64,000 nucleotides of DNA from Paraburkholderia largidicola (lineage in GTDB: Bacteria; Pseudomonadota; Gammaproteobacteria; Burkholderiales; Burkholderiaceae). How positions within the stretch are numbered: position 1 is the stretch's first letter; each line of letters opens with the position of its first letter. A program made the position numbers and the translations under genes. Below, piece by piece: positions 18,302 to 27,382 of this stretch. Location: assembly GCF_013426895.1 (NCBI RefSeq), contig NZ_AP023174.1, positions 620,001-684,000 on the forward strand, written 5' to 3'. Under the pieces are notes generated by a model. The model saw nothing but the letters and a program-made list of their open reading frames with translations. It made no database searches and had not been told where the DNA came from.

Positions 18302-19873
18302 TCAGACGAGATCGCGCAACCGGTGCTTGAGAATCTTGCCTGTCGATGCCGCGGGCAACGCAGCGAGCACCTTGATTTCGGCGGGCCGCTTGTAGGGCGC
18401 GAGGCGCGCTTCACACCACGCGGCGAGATCGGCGGGCGTGGCCCGGGCGCCGCCCGTGAGTTCGACGAACGCGACCACTTCCTCGTTGCCTTCGACCGCG
18501 CGCCCAATCACCGCCGACTGCACGACATCGGGATGCGCGTTCAGCACATGCTCGACTTCGGCAGGGTACACATTGAAACCCGAGCGGATGATCAGTTCCT
18601 TGCTGCGTCCGGCGATATGCATCGCGCCGTCGGCGTCCTGGCGCGCGAGATCGCCTGTCTTGAGCCAGCCGTCGGCGGTGACCGCGGCCTGCGTCTGCTG
18701 CGGACTGCGGTAATAGCCGAGCATCACGTTCGGTCCGCGTACCCACAACTCACCGACTTCGCCTTGCGCAACGTCGACGCCGTCGAGTCCGACGATCCGC
18801 ACTTCGATGCCGGGAATGGCCTGGCCGACCGAGCAGTCGGTGCGCGGCGCTTCGAGCATGGTTTGAGAGACGGTCGGACTGCTTTCGGTCATCCCATAGC
18901 CGTTGTGCAGCGCGACGCCATACACGCTTTCGACGCGCGACTTCAACGCGGCGTCGAGCGGCGAGCCGCCCGAGTAGGCGAAGCGCAGGCGAGGCGCGGA
19001 CCACGGCAAGCCGCGCGCCTGCAGATATTCGAGCAGCTTCGCGTGCATCGCGGGCACGCCCTGGAAGATCGACACGCGTTCTTCGGCGAGTGCGCGGCGC
19101 ACGGCGTCCGGCGCGAAGCGCGGTGCGAGCCTGAGCGTCGCACCCGCGTACAGGCTGCCGAGGCATACCGACGCCAGCCCGTACACGTGAGAGATAGGCA
19201 GCACCGCATAAACGACGTCGTCGGCATTGACGCGCCGCAGCGTGCTCGACATCGCCGCGATGAACAGCAGGTTACGGTGCGACAGCATCACGCCTTTGGG
19301 CGAGCCCGTCGTTCCCGTCGTGTAGATCAGCGCGGCGCATTGACGGTCGCTGGCGATTTCGACGGGTTCGACTTGCGCCTTATCGTCGAGCGCGTACGAC
19401 CATCCGCCGATGTCCACCGCGATCCGGCGCGCCGGGTGCGCGCCGTGGCGCTCGGCGTGCTGCCGCGCATCGGGCGATGCCTCGACGGCATACGCGACCA
19501 CGCGCGGTTGCGCATGCGCGCGGATCGCATCGAGTTCCGCCGCCGACAGCCGCGCGTTCGACACCAGCGCCCATGCATCGAGCTTCGCCGCGGCGAACAG
19601 CAGCACGATCTGCACGACGCTGTTTTCGGCGACGATCATCACGCGGTCGCCGGCACGCACGCCTTGTTCGGCGAGCAGGGCGGCGACGGCATCGACGGCT
19701 TCGACGAGCTGCGCGCGCGTCAGACGTCGATCGTCTTCGATCAGCGCGGCATGCTGCGGATCGCGCGCGGCGATGAGCCTGGGAATATCGGCGATGCGTT
19801 CGGGGAGCGCGGCGAGAAGTGCAGGGACGTCGATAGCGGGCGCGCCGTCAGGCGGGTGCTGGACTGGATTCAA
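18302..19873 (-). CDS. Acyl-CoA synthetase (AMP-forming)
   Basis: 523-residue class I adenylate-forming enzyme that would link a carboxylic acid to CoA. The P-loop-like AMP signature LIYTTGTTGSPKGVMLSHRN is at about residues 185-204. Later motifs are NGYGMTESSP, GWLKTGDLA and the catalytic Lys in STGKILKHRLRDL near the C-terminus. The substrate is not clear; medium or long-chain fatty acids or aromatic acids are possible. It stands alone, divergent from ybaK, with a 16-bp palindrome in the shared promoter region. Confidence 0.88.
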   Translation of the reverse strand: MNPVQHPPDGAPAIDVPALLAALPERIADIPRLIAARDPQHAALIEDDRRLTRAQLVEAVDAVAALLAEQGVRAGDRVMIVAENSVVQIVLLFAAAKLDAWALVSNARLSAAELDAIRAHAQPRVVAYAVEASPDARQHAERHGAHPARRIAVDIGGWSYALDDKAQVEPVEIASDRQCAALIYTTGTTGSPKGVMLSHRNLLFIAAMSSTLRRVNADDVVYAVLPISHVYGLASVCLGSLYAGATLRLAPRFAPDAVRRALAEERVSIFQGVPAMHAKLLEYLQARGLPWSAPRLRFAYSGGSPLDAALKSRVESVYGVALHNGYGMTESSPTVSQTMLEAPRTDCSVGQAIPGIEVRIVGLDGVDVAQGEVGELWVRGPNVMLGYYRSPQQTQAAVTADGWLKTGDLARQDADGAMHIAGRSKELIIRSGFNVYPAEVEHVLNAHPDVVQSAVIGRAVEGNEEVVAFVELTGGARATPADLAAWCEARLAPYKRPAEIKVLAALPAASTGKILKHRLRDLV

Positions 19874-19974
19874 CGATTTCTCCTTTGTCGACTGTCTCGA
19901 CGCGAGCGGCTACTGCATGCCATTGCGCGTAACGCGTACCGAACGATCGTGCCATAGCCTCGGCGCCCGCACAA

Positions 19975-19990
19975 TTGGCCATTCGGCCAA
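19975..19990. promoter_or_regulatory. 16-bp palindrome TTGGCCATTCGGCCAA, candidate operator
   Basis: Perfect 6-bp arms TTGGCC/GGCCAA with a 4-base spacer, between the divergent acyl-CoA ligase (start 19873) and ybaK (start 20026). It lies just upstream of the candidate -10 of ybaK. No regulator gene is adjacent, so the binding protein is unknown. Confidence 0.4.
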
Positions 19991-20013
19991 TGGTCGCCGT
20001 GCCGCGCCGCCAT

Positions 20014-20019
20014 TACAAT
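20014..20019 (+). promoter_or_regulatory. Candidate -10 element of ybaK
   Basis: TACAAT ends six bases before the ybaK ATG at 20026, so the mRNA would have almost no leader. No good -35 was found at normal spacing. Confidence 0.4.
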
Positions 20020-20025
20020 GCGCCG

Positions 20026-20517
20026 ATGAGCAAATCCAGACATGTTTCCGAGACACCCGCCACGCAGTTTCTGCGTCGCCACAAGGTCGAATTCGGCGAG
20101 CATCCGTACGACTACGTCGACCACGGCGGCACGGCCGAATCGGCGCGGCAGTTGGGCGTCGACGAGCATCAGGTCGTCAAGACGCTGGTGATGGAAGACG
20201 AAAACGCGAAACCGCTGATCGTGCTGATGCACGGCGACCGCACCGTGTCGACCAAGAACCTGGCGCGGCAGATCGGCGCGAAGCGCGTCGAGCCGTGCAA
20301 GCCGGAAGTCGCGAGCCGTCATTCGGGTTACATGATTGGCGGCACGTCGCCGTTCGGCACGAAGAAGGCGATGCCCGTGTACGTCGAATCGACCATACTC
20401 GAACTCGACAGGATCTTCATCAACGGCGGGCGGCGTGGCTTTCTGGTCAGCATCGAGCCCGCCGTGGTGACGTCGCTGCTGGCTGCGAAGCCGGTGCAAT
20501 GCGCGATCGTCGAATGA
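20026..20517 (+). CDS. ybaK: Cys-tRNA(Pro)/Cys-tRNA(Cys) deacylase
   Basis: 163-residue YbaK/EbsC-type editing protein that hydrolyses mischarged Cys-tRNA(Pro). Typical features are TPATQFLRRHKVEF near the N-terminus, the conserved KTLVMED with its catalytic Lys, and GYMIGGTSPFG. The ATG at 20026 fits family length; 17 further in-frame residues upstream would overlap the promoter. Confidence 0.93.
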   Translation: MSKSRHVSETPATQFLRRHKVEFGEHPYDYVDHGGTAESARQLGVDEHQVVKTLVMEDENAKPLIVLMHGDRTVSTKNLARQIGAKRVEPCKPEVASRHSGYMIGGTSPFGTKKAMPVYVESTILELDRIFINGGRRGFLVSIEPAVVTSLLAAKPVQCAIVE

Positions 20518-20675
20518 CGCGTGCTGTCGTTGTACTGGCCTGTGGAAGCAACTGAAGGGTTCGGTAGAATGTGCGCCGTTGCGCTGGCGCATCTTGCGCC
20601 GGCGCGTATTGCGCATGCGGAGCCTGGAGACCAGCGTCGCCTGGTACGCTTTCCGACACTGATAAGAGTTTGAAC

Positions 20676-21317
20676 ATGGAAAACCTGATTGTCGCCGTCG
20701 TGGCCTATCTGATCGGCTCGGTGTCGTTTGCCGTGGTCGTCAGCGCTGCGATGGGACTCGCCGATCCGCGCTCGTACGGCTCGAAGAACCCCGGCGCGAC
20801 CAACGTGCTGCGCAGCGGCAACAAGAAGGCCGCGATCCTCACGCTGCTCGGCGACGCGTTCAAAGGCTGGCTCGCCGTGTGGCTGACGGGACATTTCTCG
20901 GCGCACTTCGGACTCGACGACACGTCCGTCGCGATTGCCGCCATCGCCGTGTTCGTCGGCCACCTGTATCCCGTCTTCTTCCGCTTCAAGGGCGGCAAGG
21001 GCGTGGCGACGGCTGCGGGCGTGCTGCTCGCCATCAATCCCATCCTCGGCATCGCGACGCTCGCGACCTGGCTGATCGTCGCGTTCTTCACGCGTTATTC
21101 GTCGCTGGCCGCGCTGTGCGCGGCGATCTTCGCGCCGTTGTTCGACGGCTTTCTGTTCGGCGCAAACGTGATCGCGGTGGCGATCGTCGCGATGAGCGCG
21201 CTCCTGATCTGGCGTCATCGCGCGAACATTGCGAAGCTGGTAGCAGGGCAGGAGAGCCGCATCGGCGACAAGAAGAAGGCGGAAGCGGCGGCGCGGACGG
21301 CTTCGAACAAGCACTGA
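20676..21317 (+). CDS. plsY: Glycerol-3-phosphate acyltransferase PlsY
   Basis: Inner-membrane enzyme that transfers acyl from acyl-phosphate to glycerol 3-phosphate, the first acylation of phospholipid synthesis. It is 213 residues with five to six helices. Signature loops are [23 protein letters not shown] and [12 protein letters not shown]. The C-terminal Lys/Ala-rich tail is cytosolic and variable. The ATG at 20676 opens directly onto the first helix. Confidence 0.95.
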   Translation: MENLIVAVVAYLIGSVSFAVVVSAAMGLADPRSYGSKNPGATNVLRSGNKKAAILTLLGDAFKGWLAVWLTGHFSAHFGLDDTSVAIAAIAVFVGHLYPVFFRFKGGKGVATAAGVLLAINPILGIATLATWLIVAFFTRYSSLAALCAAIFAPLFDGFLFGANVIAVAIVAMSALLIWRHRANIAKLVAGQESRIGDKKKAEAAARTASNKH

Positions 21318-21399
21318 GCCCGCAGCAGGTGGGGCGGCAAGCGTGTTTGCCGCCCGTCATCCGGAATGCCGCCCGACGCGCGGCGTCTGAGCGCGAGAA

Positions 21400-21885
21400 T
21401 CAGTCGCGGAAGTTGTTGAAGTCGAGCGGCGTGTCGGTCACGTCCTTGCGCAGCATCGCGATCACGCTTTGCAGGTCGTCGCGCTTGGTGCCCGTTACGC
21501 GCACCGCGTCGCCCTGAATGCTCGCCTGAACCTTGATCTTGCTGTCCTTCACGAGTTTGACGATCTTCTTCGCGAGATCGCCGGACACACCCTTCTTCAC
21601 GGTGACGACCTGCTTGACCTTGTCGCCGCCGATCTTCTCGATCTTGCCGTAGTCGAGGAAGCGCACATCCACGTTGCGCTTCGCCATTTTCGATACCAGC
21701 ACGTCCTTCACCTGGCCGAGCTTGAACTCGTCGTCGGCGAACGCGGTCAGTTCGCGTTCCTTTTGCTCGACGCGAGCGTCCGAGCCCTTGAAGTCGAAGC
21801 GCGTCGAAATTTCCTTGTTGGATTGCTCGATGGCGTTCTTCACCTCGATCATGTTGGCTTCGCAGACGACGTCAAACGATGGCAT
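21400..21885 (-). CDS. yajQ: YajQ-family nucleotide-binding protein
   Basis: 161-residue YajQ/DUF520 protein, in which members bind cyclic di-GMP or GTP. The start [21 protein letters not shown] and [10 protein letters not shown] are diagnostic. The C-terminal half repeats the fold ([28 protein letters not shown]). In Xanthomonas the homologue binds c-di-GMP and affects virulence. It is divergent from murB. Confidence 0.95.
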   Translation of the reverse strand: MPSFDVVCEANMIEVKNAIEQSNKEISTRFDFKGSDARVEQKERELTAFADDEFKLGQVKDVLVSKMAKRNVDVRFLDYGKIEKIGGDKVKQVVTVKKGVSGDLAKKIVKLVKDSKIKVQASIQGDAVRVTGTKRDDLQSVIAMLRKDVTDTPLDFNNFRD

Positions 21886-21945
21886 TGCTTTCTCCCATTT
21901 GTTTCAAAGCGCGGCCGCGCGCAAGGCTGCGTGCGACGCACTCGC

Positions 21946-21951
21946 TATAAT
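21946..21951 (+). promoter_or_regulatory. Candidate -10 element of murB
   Basis: A consensus TATAAT lies about 100 bp upstream of the murB ATG in the gap to yajQ. The -35 is weak. Confidence 0.4.
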
Positions 21952-22054
21952 CACGGACCGGTGTCATTTTACCGACGCCTTCCCTATTTGCCCAAGGCTC
22001 GCGCGGATCGTGTCGACGTCGCGTGGGTTCCTTGAGCGCTTGCCAGAACGCCTG

Positions 22055-23095
22055 ATGTCCCAGTCCGATCCCCTTTCGTTCATCGCCGACTTCCCGCTGA
22101 AGCCGCACAACACGTTCGGTTTCGACGTGCGCGCGCGGCTTGCATGCCATATCGAAAGCGAGGCGCAACTGCTTGCCGCCGTGCGCGATCCGCGTGCTGC
22201 AGGCTTGCGGCGGCTCGTGCTGGGCGGCGGCAGCAACGTCGTGTTGACGGGCGATTTCGACGGCCTCGTGCTGCTGATCGGCTTGCGCGGCCGCAAGATG
22301 GTCCGCGAAGACGACGACGCGTGGTACGTAGAAGCGGCCGCGGGCGAGAACTGGCACGAGTTCGTGTCGTGGACGCTCGCAGAGGGCATGCCCGGCCTCG
22401 AAAATCTCGCGCTGATTCCGGGCACGGTGGGCGCGGCGCCGATCCAGAACATCGGCGCGTATGGGCTGGAGATGTGCGAGCGATTCGTGTCGCTGCGTGC
22501 CATCGAGCTGGCGACGGGCGAAACCATAGAACTCGATGCCGAGGGTTGCCGCTTCGGCTACCGCGACAGCTTTTTCAAGCAGGAAGGGCGCGAGCGCTTC
22601 GTGATCGTGTCGGTGACGTTCAGGCTGCCGAAGGCGTGGGTGCCGCGCGCGGGTTACGCGGACATCGCGCGCGAACTTGCTGCCGTCGGTCTCGGCGATT
22701 CGACGCCGTCGCCTCAGGCAATCTTCGATGCCGTCGTCGCGGTGCGGCGCGCGAAGCTGCCCGATCCGCTCGCGCTCGGCAACGCGGGAAGCTTCTTCAA
22801 GAATCCCGTCGTCGAGGCGGCGCAATTCGACGCGTTGCGCGCGAAGGAGCCGGAGGTCGTTTCGTATCGTCAGGCGGATGGGCGCGTGAAGCTCGCGGCT
22901 GGCTGGCTGATCGACCGGTGCGGCTGGAAAGGCCGCACGATGGGCGCAGCGGGCGTGCATGAGCGGCAGGCGCTCGTGCTCGTGAATCACGGCGGCGCGA
23001 GCGGGGCAGAGGTGCTGGCGCTCGCGAAGGCGATTCAGCAGGATGTCGCGCAGCGGTTCGGCGTCGAGCTGGAGGCGGAGCCGGTTTGTCTGTGA
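22055..23095 (+). CDS. murB: UDP-N-acetylenolpyruvoylglucosamine reductase
   Basis: FAD enzyme that reduces UDP-GlcNAc-enolpyruvate to UDP-MurNAc in peptidoglycan precursor synthesis. It is 346 residues, type I length. The FAD-binding stretch [18 protein letters not shown] and the segment [19 protein letters not shown] are present. The catalytic Ser is in [11 protein letters not shown], and the C-terminal end has the conserved Glu. The ATG at 22055 is followed by the family-typical NTFG segment; the frame extends far upstream, but that part is not protein-like. Confidence 0.95.
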   Translation: MSQSDPLSFIADFPLKPHNTFGFDVRARLACHIESEAQLLAAVRDPRAAGLRRLVLGGGSNVVLTGDFDGLVLLIGLRGRKMVREDDDAWYVEAAAGENWHEFVSWTLAEGMPGLENLALIPGTVGAAPIQNIGAYGLEMCERFVSLRAIELATGETIELDAEGCRFGYRDSFFKQEGRERFVIVSVTFRLPKAWVPRAGYADIARELAAVGLGDSTPSPQAIFDAVVAVRRAKLPDPLALGNAGSFFKNPVVEAAQFDALRAKEPEVVSYRQADGRVKLAAGWLIDRCGWKGRTMGAAGVHERQALVLVNHGGASGAEVLALAKAIQQDVAQRFGVELEAEPVCL

Positions 23096-23118
23096 GCGGT
23101 TAGCGGCTCGCTCAAAAG

Positions 23119-23151
23119 AAAATCGCCGGCTTCGAGCCGGCGATTTTGTTT
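23119..23151. terminator. Terminator between murB and argF
   Basis: A 13-bp stem AAAATCGCCGGCT / AGCCGGCGATTTT with a 3-base loop TCG is followed by GTTTG. The A/T ends make it usable from both convergent genes. Confidence 0.85.
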
Positions 23152-23170
23152 GATCTGCCTGTTGTGAAGC

Positions 23171-24100
23171 TCAGTGATTCAGCTTGCCGAGCAGCAGGAA
23201 TTCCATCAGCGCCTTCTGCACGTGCAGACGGTTTTCCGCTTCGTCCCATACGACGCTCTGTGGCCCGTCGATCACCTCGGCGCTCACTTCCTCACCCCGA
23301 TGCGCCGGCAGGCAGTGCATGAAGAGGGCGTCCTTGTTCGCGCGCGACATCATGTCGGCATCGACGCACCAGTCGGCGAACGCCTTCTTGCGTGCCTCGT
23401 TTTCCGCTTCGAAGCCCATGCTGGTCCAGACGTCCGTCGTCACGAGATCCGCGCCTTTGCAGGCTTCGTTCGGATCGTCGAATTCTTCGTAGAACGGCGC
23501 GCTTTCGGCCGCGACCAGCGCGCGGTCTAGCTTGTAGCCCGGCGGCGTGGACAGGCGCAGTTTGAAGCCGAGAATCTGCGCGGCTTCGATCCACGTGTAC
23601 AGCATGTTGTTCGCGTCGCCGACCCATGCGACCGTCTTGCCGCGAATCGGGCCGCGATGCTCGTAGTACGTGAAAATGTCGGCCAGCACCTGGCAGGGGT
23701 GATATTCGTTCGTCAGACCGTTGATGACGGGCACGCGCGAATTTTCCGCAAAGCGCTGAATGATGTCCTGGCCGAACGTGCGGATCATGATGATGTCGAC
23801 CATCCGCGAGATGACTTGCGCTGCGTCTTCGATCGGTTCGCCGCGGCCGAGCTGCGTGTCGCGCGTGCTCATGAAGACGGCGTGACCGCCTAGCTGGAAA
23901 ATGCCCGCTTCGAATGACAGGCGCGTGCGCGTCGAATTCTTCTCGAAGATCATCGCCAGCGTGCGGTCGTGCAGCGGATGATAGGTCTCGTAGTTCTTGA
24001 ACTTGCGCTTCAGGATGCGCGCGCGTTCGAGCACGTACTCGTAGTCTTCCAGCGAGAAATCGTTGAACTGCAGGTAGTGGCGGATTTTCTTGGCGGTCAT
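23171..24100 (-). CDS. argF: Ornithine carbamoyltransferase
   Basis: Forms citrulline from ornithine and carbamoyl phosphate in arginine synthesis. It is 309 residues. The carbamoyl-phosphate loop is FEKNSTRTRLSFE (about residues 53-65). HPCQVLAD appears as YHPCQVLAD, then the ornithine loop VWTSMGFE and the Cys-containing FMHCLPAHRGEEV. It is a complete anabolic-type protein in a single-gene unit. Confidence 0.96.
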   Translation of the reverse strand: MTAKKIRHYLQFNDFSLEDYEYVLERARILKRKFKNYETYHPLHDRTLAMIFEKNSTRTRLSFEAGIFQLGGHAVFMSTRDTQLGRGEPIEDAAQVISRMVDIIMIRTFGQDIIQRFAENSRVPVINGLTNEYHPCQVLADIFTYYEHRGPIRGKTVAWVGDANNMLYTWIEAAQILGFKLRLSTPPGYKLDRALVAAESAPFYEEFDDPNEACKGADLVTTDVWTSMGFEAENEARKKAFADWCVDADMMSRANKDALFMHCLPAHRGEEVSAEVIDGPQSVVWDEAENRLHVQKALMEFLLLGKLNH

Positions 24101-24562
24101 GAAACAAATACGGCGGATTCAGCCGGGCGAAATTGCCGGACTGGGCCGCCGTTGTTTGTGGTAACTCAATGCAGCATAAAGGATTTTGAATGTTTTGACG
24201 AGTCAGCCAGCACGCATATCCCACTTATCGGAAGCTGCAAAGGACTGTTCCAGGGTGCTTGGGTGCGGTGCGGAAAAACCCTCGCTGCGCTATAATCTAA
24301 AAGTTTTCTTAAAGCCCGGCGGGCAGGCTCCACGCTTGCAGGACACGGCTTTCGCGCACTCGCTGGCACACGCAGTCTTGCCGCGCAGTGTGCTTTCATG
24401 GCTGCTGCTCAAGGTGCCCTCGCTGGCTTTCCGCGACAGGCGACCGGCTTGTTTTCTGCTGGTTTGCGTGGTCGTGAAACGTATTCCGACAGCGTTCTCA
24501 GGCAACATCCTTCGCGGGCTCTTTACCGGCAGATCGCTGGGCAGTCACTCAGGGTTTCGTAC
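24101..24562. other. Intergenic region with argF promoter and long leader of the DUF3579 gene
   Basis: 462 bp without a convincing gene. It must hold the divergent promoters of argF and the DUF3579 gene. A perfect TATAAT at 24291-24296 could start a leader of about 260 nt before the ATG at 24563. The open frame through this leader is Arg/Ser-rich and not protein-like. I recognise no known riboswitch. Confidence 0.5.
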
Positions 24563-24892
24563 ATGGCCGACACACCCCCAACCGAATATTTCATTCAAGG
24601 CATCACGTCGAGTGGGCGAAAGTTTCGTCCAAGCGACTGGTCGGAGCGGCTGGCAGGCGTGATGTCGTGTTACGGTCCGGGCGCGAAAGGGCCGAACGCC
24701 CGTCTTCAGTATTCGCATTACGTTCGGCCTACGCTGATCGGCGACGTCAAGGTCGTGATTCTGGATTCGCGGTTGCGGGACATCGAGCCGATGGCGTTCG
24801 ACTTCGTCATGAACTTCGCGAAAGACAACGATCTGCTCGTCACTGAGGCTTGCGAGCTTCCGCCGGAGCATGAGGCGCGTAAGGCCCCGTAG
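24563..24892 (+). CDS. DUF3579 family protein
   Basis: 109-residue cytosolic protein found mainly in beta-proteobacteria and of unknown function. It begins MADTPPTEYFIQGITSSG and has RPSDWSERLAGVMS, then VKVVILDSRLRDIEPMAFDFVMNFA in the second half. The start at 24563 gives the family length. It is likely transcribed alone from the TATAAT at 24291 and is closed by a hairpin terminator. Confidence 0.85.
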   Translation: MADTPPTEYFIQGITSSGRKFRPSDWSERLAGVMSCYGPGAKGPNARLQYSHYVRPTLIGDVKVVILDSRLRDIEPMAFDFVMNFAKDNDLLVTEACELPPEHEARKAP

Positions 24893-24920
24893 CGTGTGGC
24901 AGTAGAGGTAGGCAATGGAA

Positions 24921-24941
24921 CCCGCATCGGCGGGTTTTTTT
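24921..24941 (+). terminator. Terminator of the DUF3579 gene
   Basis: CCCGC-ATCG-GCGGG hairpin followed by seven T residues, 29 bp after the stop. Confidence 0.8.
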
Positions 24942-24974
24942 GTGTCCGCGCGCCCGACGTTGCGCGCAAAAAAC

Positions 24975-25000
24975 AAAAAAGCCCGCAAAAGCGGGCTTTC
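24975..25000 (-). terminator. Terminator of rpsT
   Basis: On the minus strand AAGCCCGC-TTTT-GCGGGCTT is followed by a run of T residues (A6 on the plus strand). It sits downstream of the rpsT stop at 25057. Confidence 0.85.
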
Positions 25001-25056
25001 ATGACGCAGCGGAAACAGGAAGCAGCCCGCGTGAGCGAGCCGCCGGATTCGTTAAT

Positions 25057-25335
25057 TTACTGCGCTGCGGGCGCTTGCAGACCCTTGACGGCTGCAGCGA
25101 GGCGGCTCTTATGGCGAGCTGCCTTGTTCTTGTGAACAATTTTCTTGTCGGCAATGATGTCCAGCGTCTTTGCCGATGCCTTGAAGATTTCAGCGGCTTG
25201 CGCTGCGTCGCCGGCTTCGATTGCCTTGCGGACAGCCTTGACAGCCGTGCGGTACTTCGAGCGCAGCGCCGAGTTGTGCGAGTTTGCCTTGGCGGCTTGA
25301 CGGGCGCGCTTGCGTGCTTGTGCGGAGTTAGCCAT
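25057..25335 (-). CDS. rpsT: 30S ribosomal protein S20
   Basis: 92 residues. The protein starts [18 protein letters not shown] and has [16 protein letters not shown], which together match S20 helices that bind 16S rRNA. It is highly basic. Its mRNA in other bacteria is autoregulated. The upstream region is shared with the divergent murJ promoter. Confidence 0.97.
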   Translation of the reverse strand: MANSAQARKRARQAAKANSHNSALRSKYRTAVKAVRKAIEAGDAAQAAEIFKASAKTLDIIADKKIVHKNKAARHKSRLAAAVKGLQAPAAQ

Positions 25336-25826
25336 GACGGTTCCTTATCCTGTTCCTGTTTCCAGTGCCCGCTTTCATGCGAAAGCAGGCGCTGCTTTTA
25401 GATCGAACCCCTGAGAGCGATTGCTCAAGGGCGCAAATAGACAAACGACTGAGAACTACGTGAAATCCCGCTCGTTCCGGCTCGGATCGCCTTGGATTTG
25501 AACAAGGCAGGTGAGGCAGAAGGCTGAGCGAGCTTCGAAACCGACGATTATAGCAACGAAATCAGATACGTGGCAACCGCCCGGCGTGACGACGTTCCCG
25601 GACGGGTTGTCAGGAGGCGACGGGGCAAGCGCACGTTTGTGTTGGCGCCACGGTGCGCGTACGAGGCATTGTGTGCGCAAGGACCCGTCGAACGAGACAT
25701 TTCCTCACAAATTCGTCGTCAAATCGAACGTCTTTGCTGCAAATCGGTCCCAAACGCTTCGAATTGCCACGAATCATGCCCCTGACATGCTGACCGCCCT
25801 GGACGCACCCGTATAATAAGCGCCCC
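25336..25826. other. Divergent intergenic region rpsT-murJ
   Basis: 491 bp between the two starts. It contains the rpsT leader and promoter on the left and the murJ promoter on the right. Small open frames across it have no recognisable domain. No structured RNA or repeat was recognised. Confidence 0.5.
25790..25817 (+). promoter_or_regulatory. Candidate murJ promoter, nearly leaderless
   Basis: CTGACC at 25790-25795 and a perfect TATAAT at 25812-25817 have a 16-bp spacer. Transcription would start about three bases before the murJ ATG at 25827, leaving no room for a Shine-Dalgarno. Confidence 0.55.
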
Positions 25827-27377
25827 ATGAATCTATTCCGAGCCCTGCTGACGGTCAGCGGCTTCACGCTGCTTTCTCGCGTGACCGGACTGGCCCGCGA
25901 GACCCTGATCGCCCGCGCATTCGGGGCGAGCCAATACACCGACGCGTTCTACGTCGCGTTTCGCATTCCGAACCTGCTGCGCCGCATTTCCGCGGAGGGC
26001 GCGTTTTCGCAGGCCTTCGTACCGATCCTCGCCGAGTTCAAGAACCAGCAAGGTCACGACGCGACGAAGGCGCTCGTCGACGCGACCTCGACCGTGCTTG
26101 CCTGGGCGCTCGCCGTGCTGTCGCTGCTCGGCGTGGCGGGGGCGTCGTGGGTCGTGCTGGTGGTCGCGTCCGGCCTGCGCAGCGATGGCCAGGCGTTCAC
26201 GCTCGCCGTGTCGATGACGCGGATCATGTTCCCTTACATCGTGTTCATCTCGTTGACGTCGCTGGCGTCGGGCGTGTTGAACACTTACAAGAATTTCTCG
26301 CTGCCCGCGTTCGCGCCCGTGCTGCTGAACGTCTCGTTCATCATCGCGGCCGTGTTCGTCGCGCCGCTGATGAAAGTGCCCGTGTACGCGCTCGCGTGGG
26401 CGGTGATCGCAGGCGGGATCGCGCAGTTCATCGTGCAGTTGCCGGGGCTCAAGAAGATCGACATGATCCCGCGCATCGGGCTCAATCCGCTCAAGGCGCT
26501 CGCGCATCGCGGCGTCAAACGCGTGCTCGCGAAGATGCTGCCGGCGATGTTCGCAGTATCCGTTGCGCAGATCAGCCTGATCATCAACACGAATATCGCA
26601 TCGCACATCGGGCCTGGCGCCGTGTCGTGGATCAACTACGCCGACCGTCTGATGGAATTTCCGACGGCGCTGCTCGGCGTCGCGCTCGGCACGATTCTGC
26701 TGCCGAGCCTGTCGAAAGCGCACGTCGACGCCGACGCGCACGAATACTCGTCGCTGCTCGACTGGGGCTTGCGGGTGACGTTCCTGCTCGCGGCGCCGAG
26801 CGCCGTCGCGCTGTTCTTCTTCGCCGAGCCGCTCACGGCTACGCTGTTCCACTACGGCAAGTTCGACGGCAATGCCGTGGTGATGGTGGGCCGCGCGCTG
26901 GCCGCCTACGGCATCGGGCTGATCGGGATCATCCTGATCAAGATTCTCGCGCCCGGTTTCTACGCCAAGCAGGACATCAAGACGCCCGTGAAAATCGGCA
27001 TCGGCGTGCTCATCGTTACGCAGTTGAGCAACTACGTGTTCGTGCCGATCTTCTCGCACGCGGGGCTCACGCTTTCGATCGGGCTGGGCGCCTGCGTCAA
27101 CGCGCTGTGTCTGTTCATCGGCTTGCGGCGGCGCGGCATCTATACGCCGTCGCGGGGCTGGTCGGTGTTTTTCGTGCAGCTGGTGGGCGCGTGCCTCGTG
27201 CTCGCCGGCGTGATGCACTGGTTCGCCATCAGTTTCGACTGGATCGGCATGCACGCCGAGCCATTGCGGCGCATGGTGCTGCTTGCAGCGTGCCTCGTTC
27301 TGTTCGCGGCGTTATATTTCGGTATGCTTTGGGCGATGGGCTTCAAATACGCGTATTTCAGAAGGCGAGCGAAGTGA
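25827..27377 (+). CDS. murJ: Lipid II flippase MurJ
   Basis: 516-residue inner-membrane protein of the MOP superfamily with about 14 helices. It moves lipid II across the membrane for peptidoglycan synthesis. Diagnostic parts are the start MNLFRALLTVSGFTLLSRVTGLARE, then FYVAFRIPNLLRRISAEGAFSQAF. Helix-7 region NTNIASHIGPGAVSWINYADRL is also typical. The next gene starts 5 bp after its stop, so the two are an operon. Confidence 0.96.
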   Translation: MNLFRALLTVSGFTLLSRVTGLARETLIARAFGASQYTDAFYVAFRIPNLLRRISAEGAFSQAFVPILAEFKNQQGHDATKALVDATSTVLAWALAVLSLLGVAGASWVVLVVASGLRSDGQAFTLAVSMTRIMFPYIVFISLTSLASGVLNTYKNFSLPAFAPVLLNVSFIIAAVFVAPLMKVPVYALAWAVIAGGIAQFIVQLPGLKKIDMIPRIGLNPLKALAHRGVKRVLAKMLPAMFAVSVAQISLIINTNIASHIGPGAVSWINYADRLMEFPTALLGVALGTILLPSLSKAHVDADAHEYSSLLDWGLRVTFLLAAPSAVALFFFAEPLTATLFHYGKFDGNAVVMVGRALAAYGIGLIGIILIKILAPGFYAKQDIKTPVKIGIGVLIVTQLSNYVFVPIFSHAGLTLSIGLGACVNALCLFIGLRRRGIYTPSRGWSVFFVQLVGACLVLAGVMHWFAISFDWIGMHAEPLRRMVLLAACLVLFAALYFGMLWAMGFKYAYFRRRAK

Positions 27378-27382
27378 TCACG

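Noticed and set aside
24101..24562. Riboswitch in the leader of the DUF3579 gene
   Set aside because: No recognisable known riboswitch core or paired terminator/antiterminator.
26147..27382. Upstream extension of the sirB1-like frame within murJ
   Set aside because: Arg/Ala-rich out-of-frame reading of murJ; the ATG at 27383 begins the domain.
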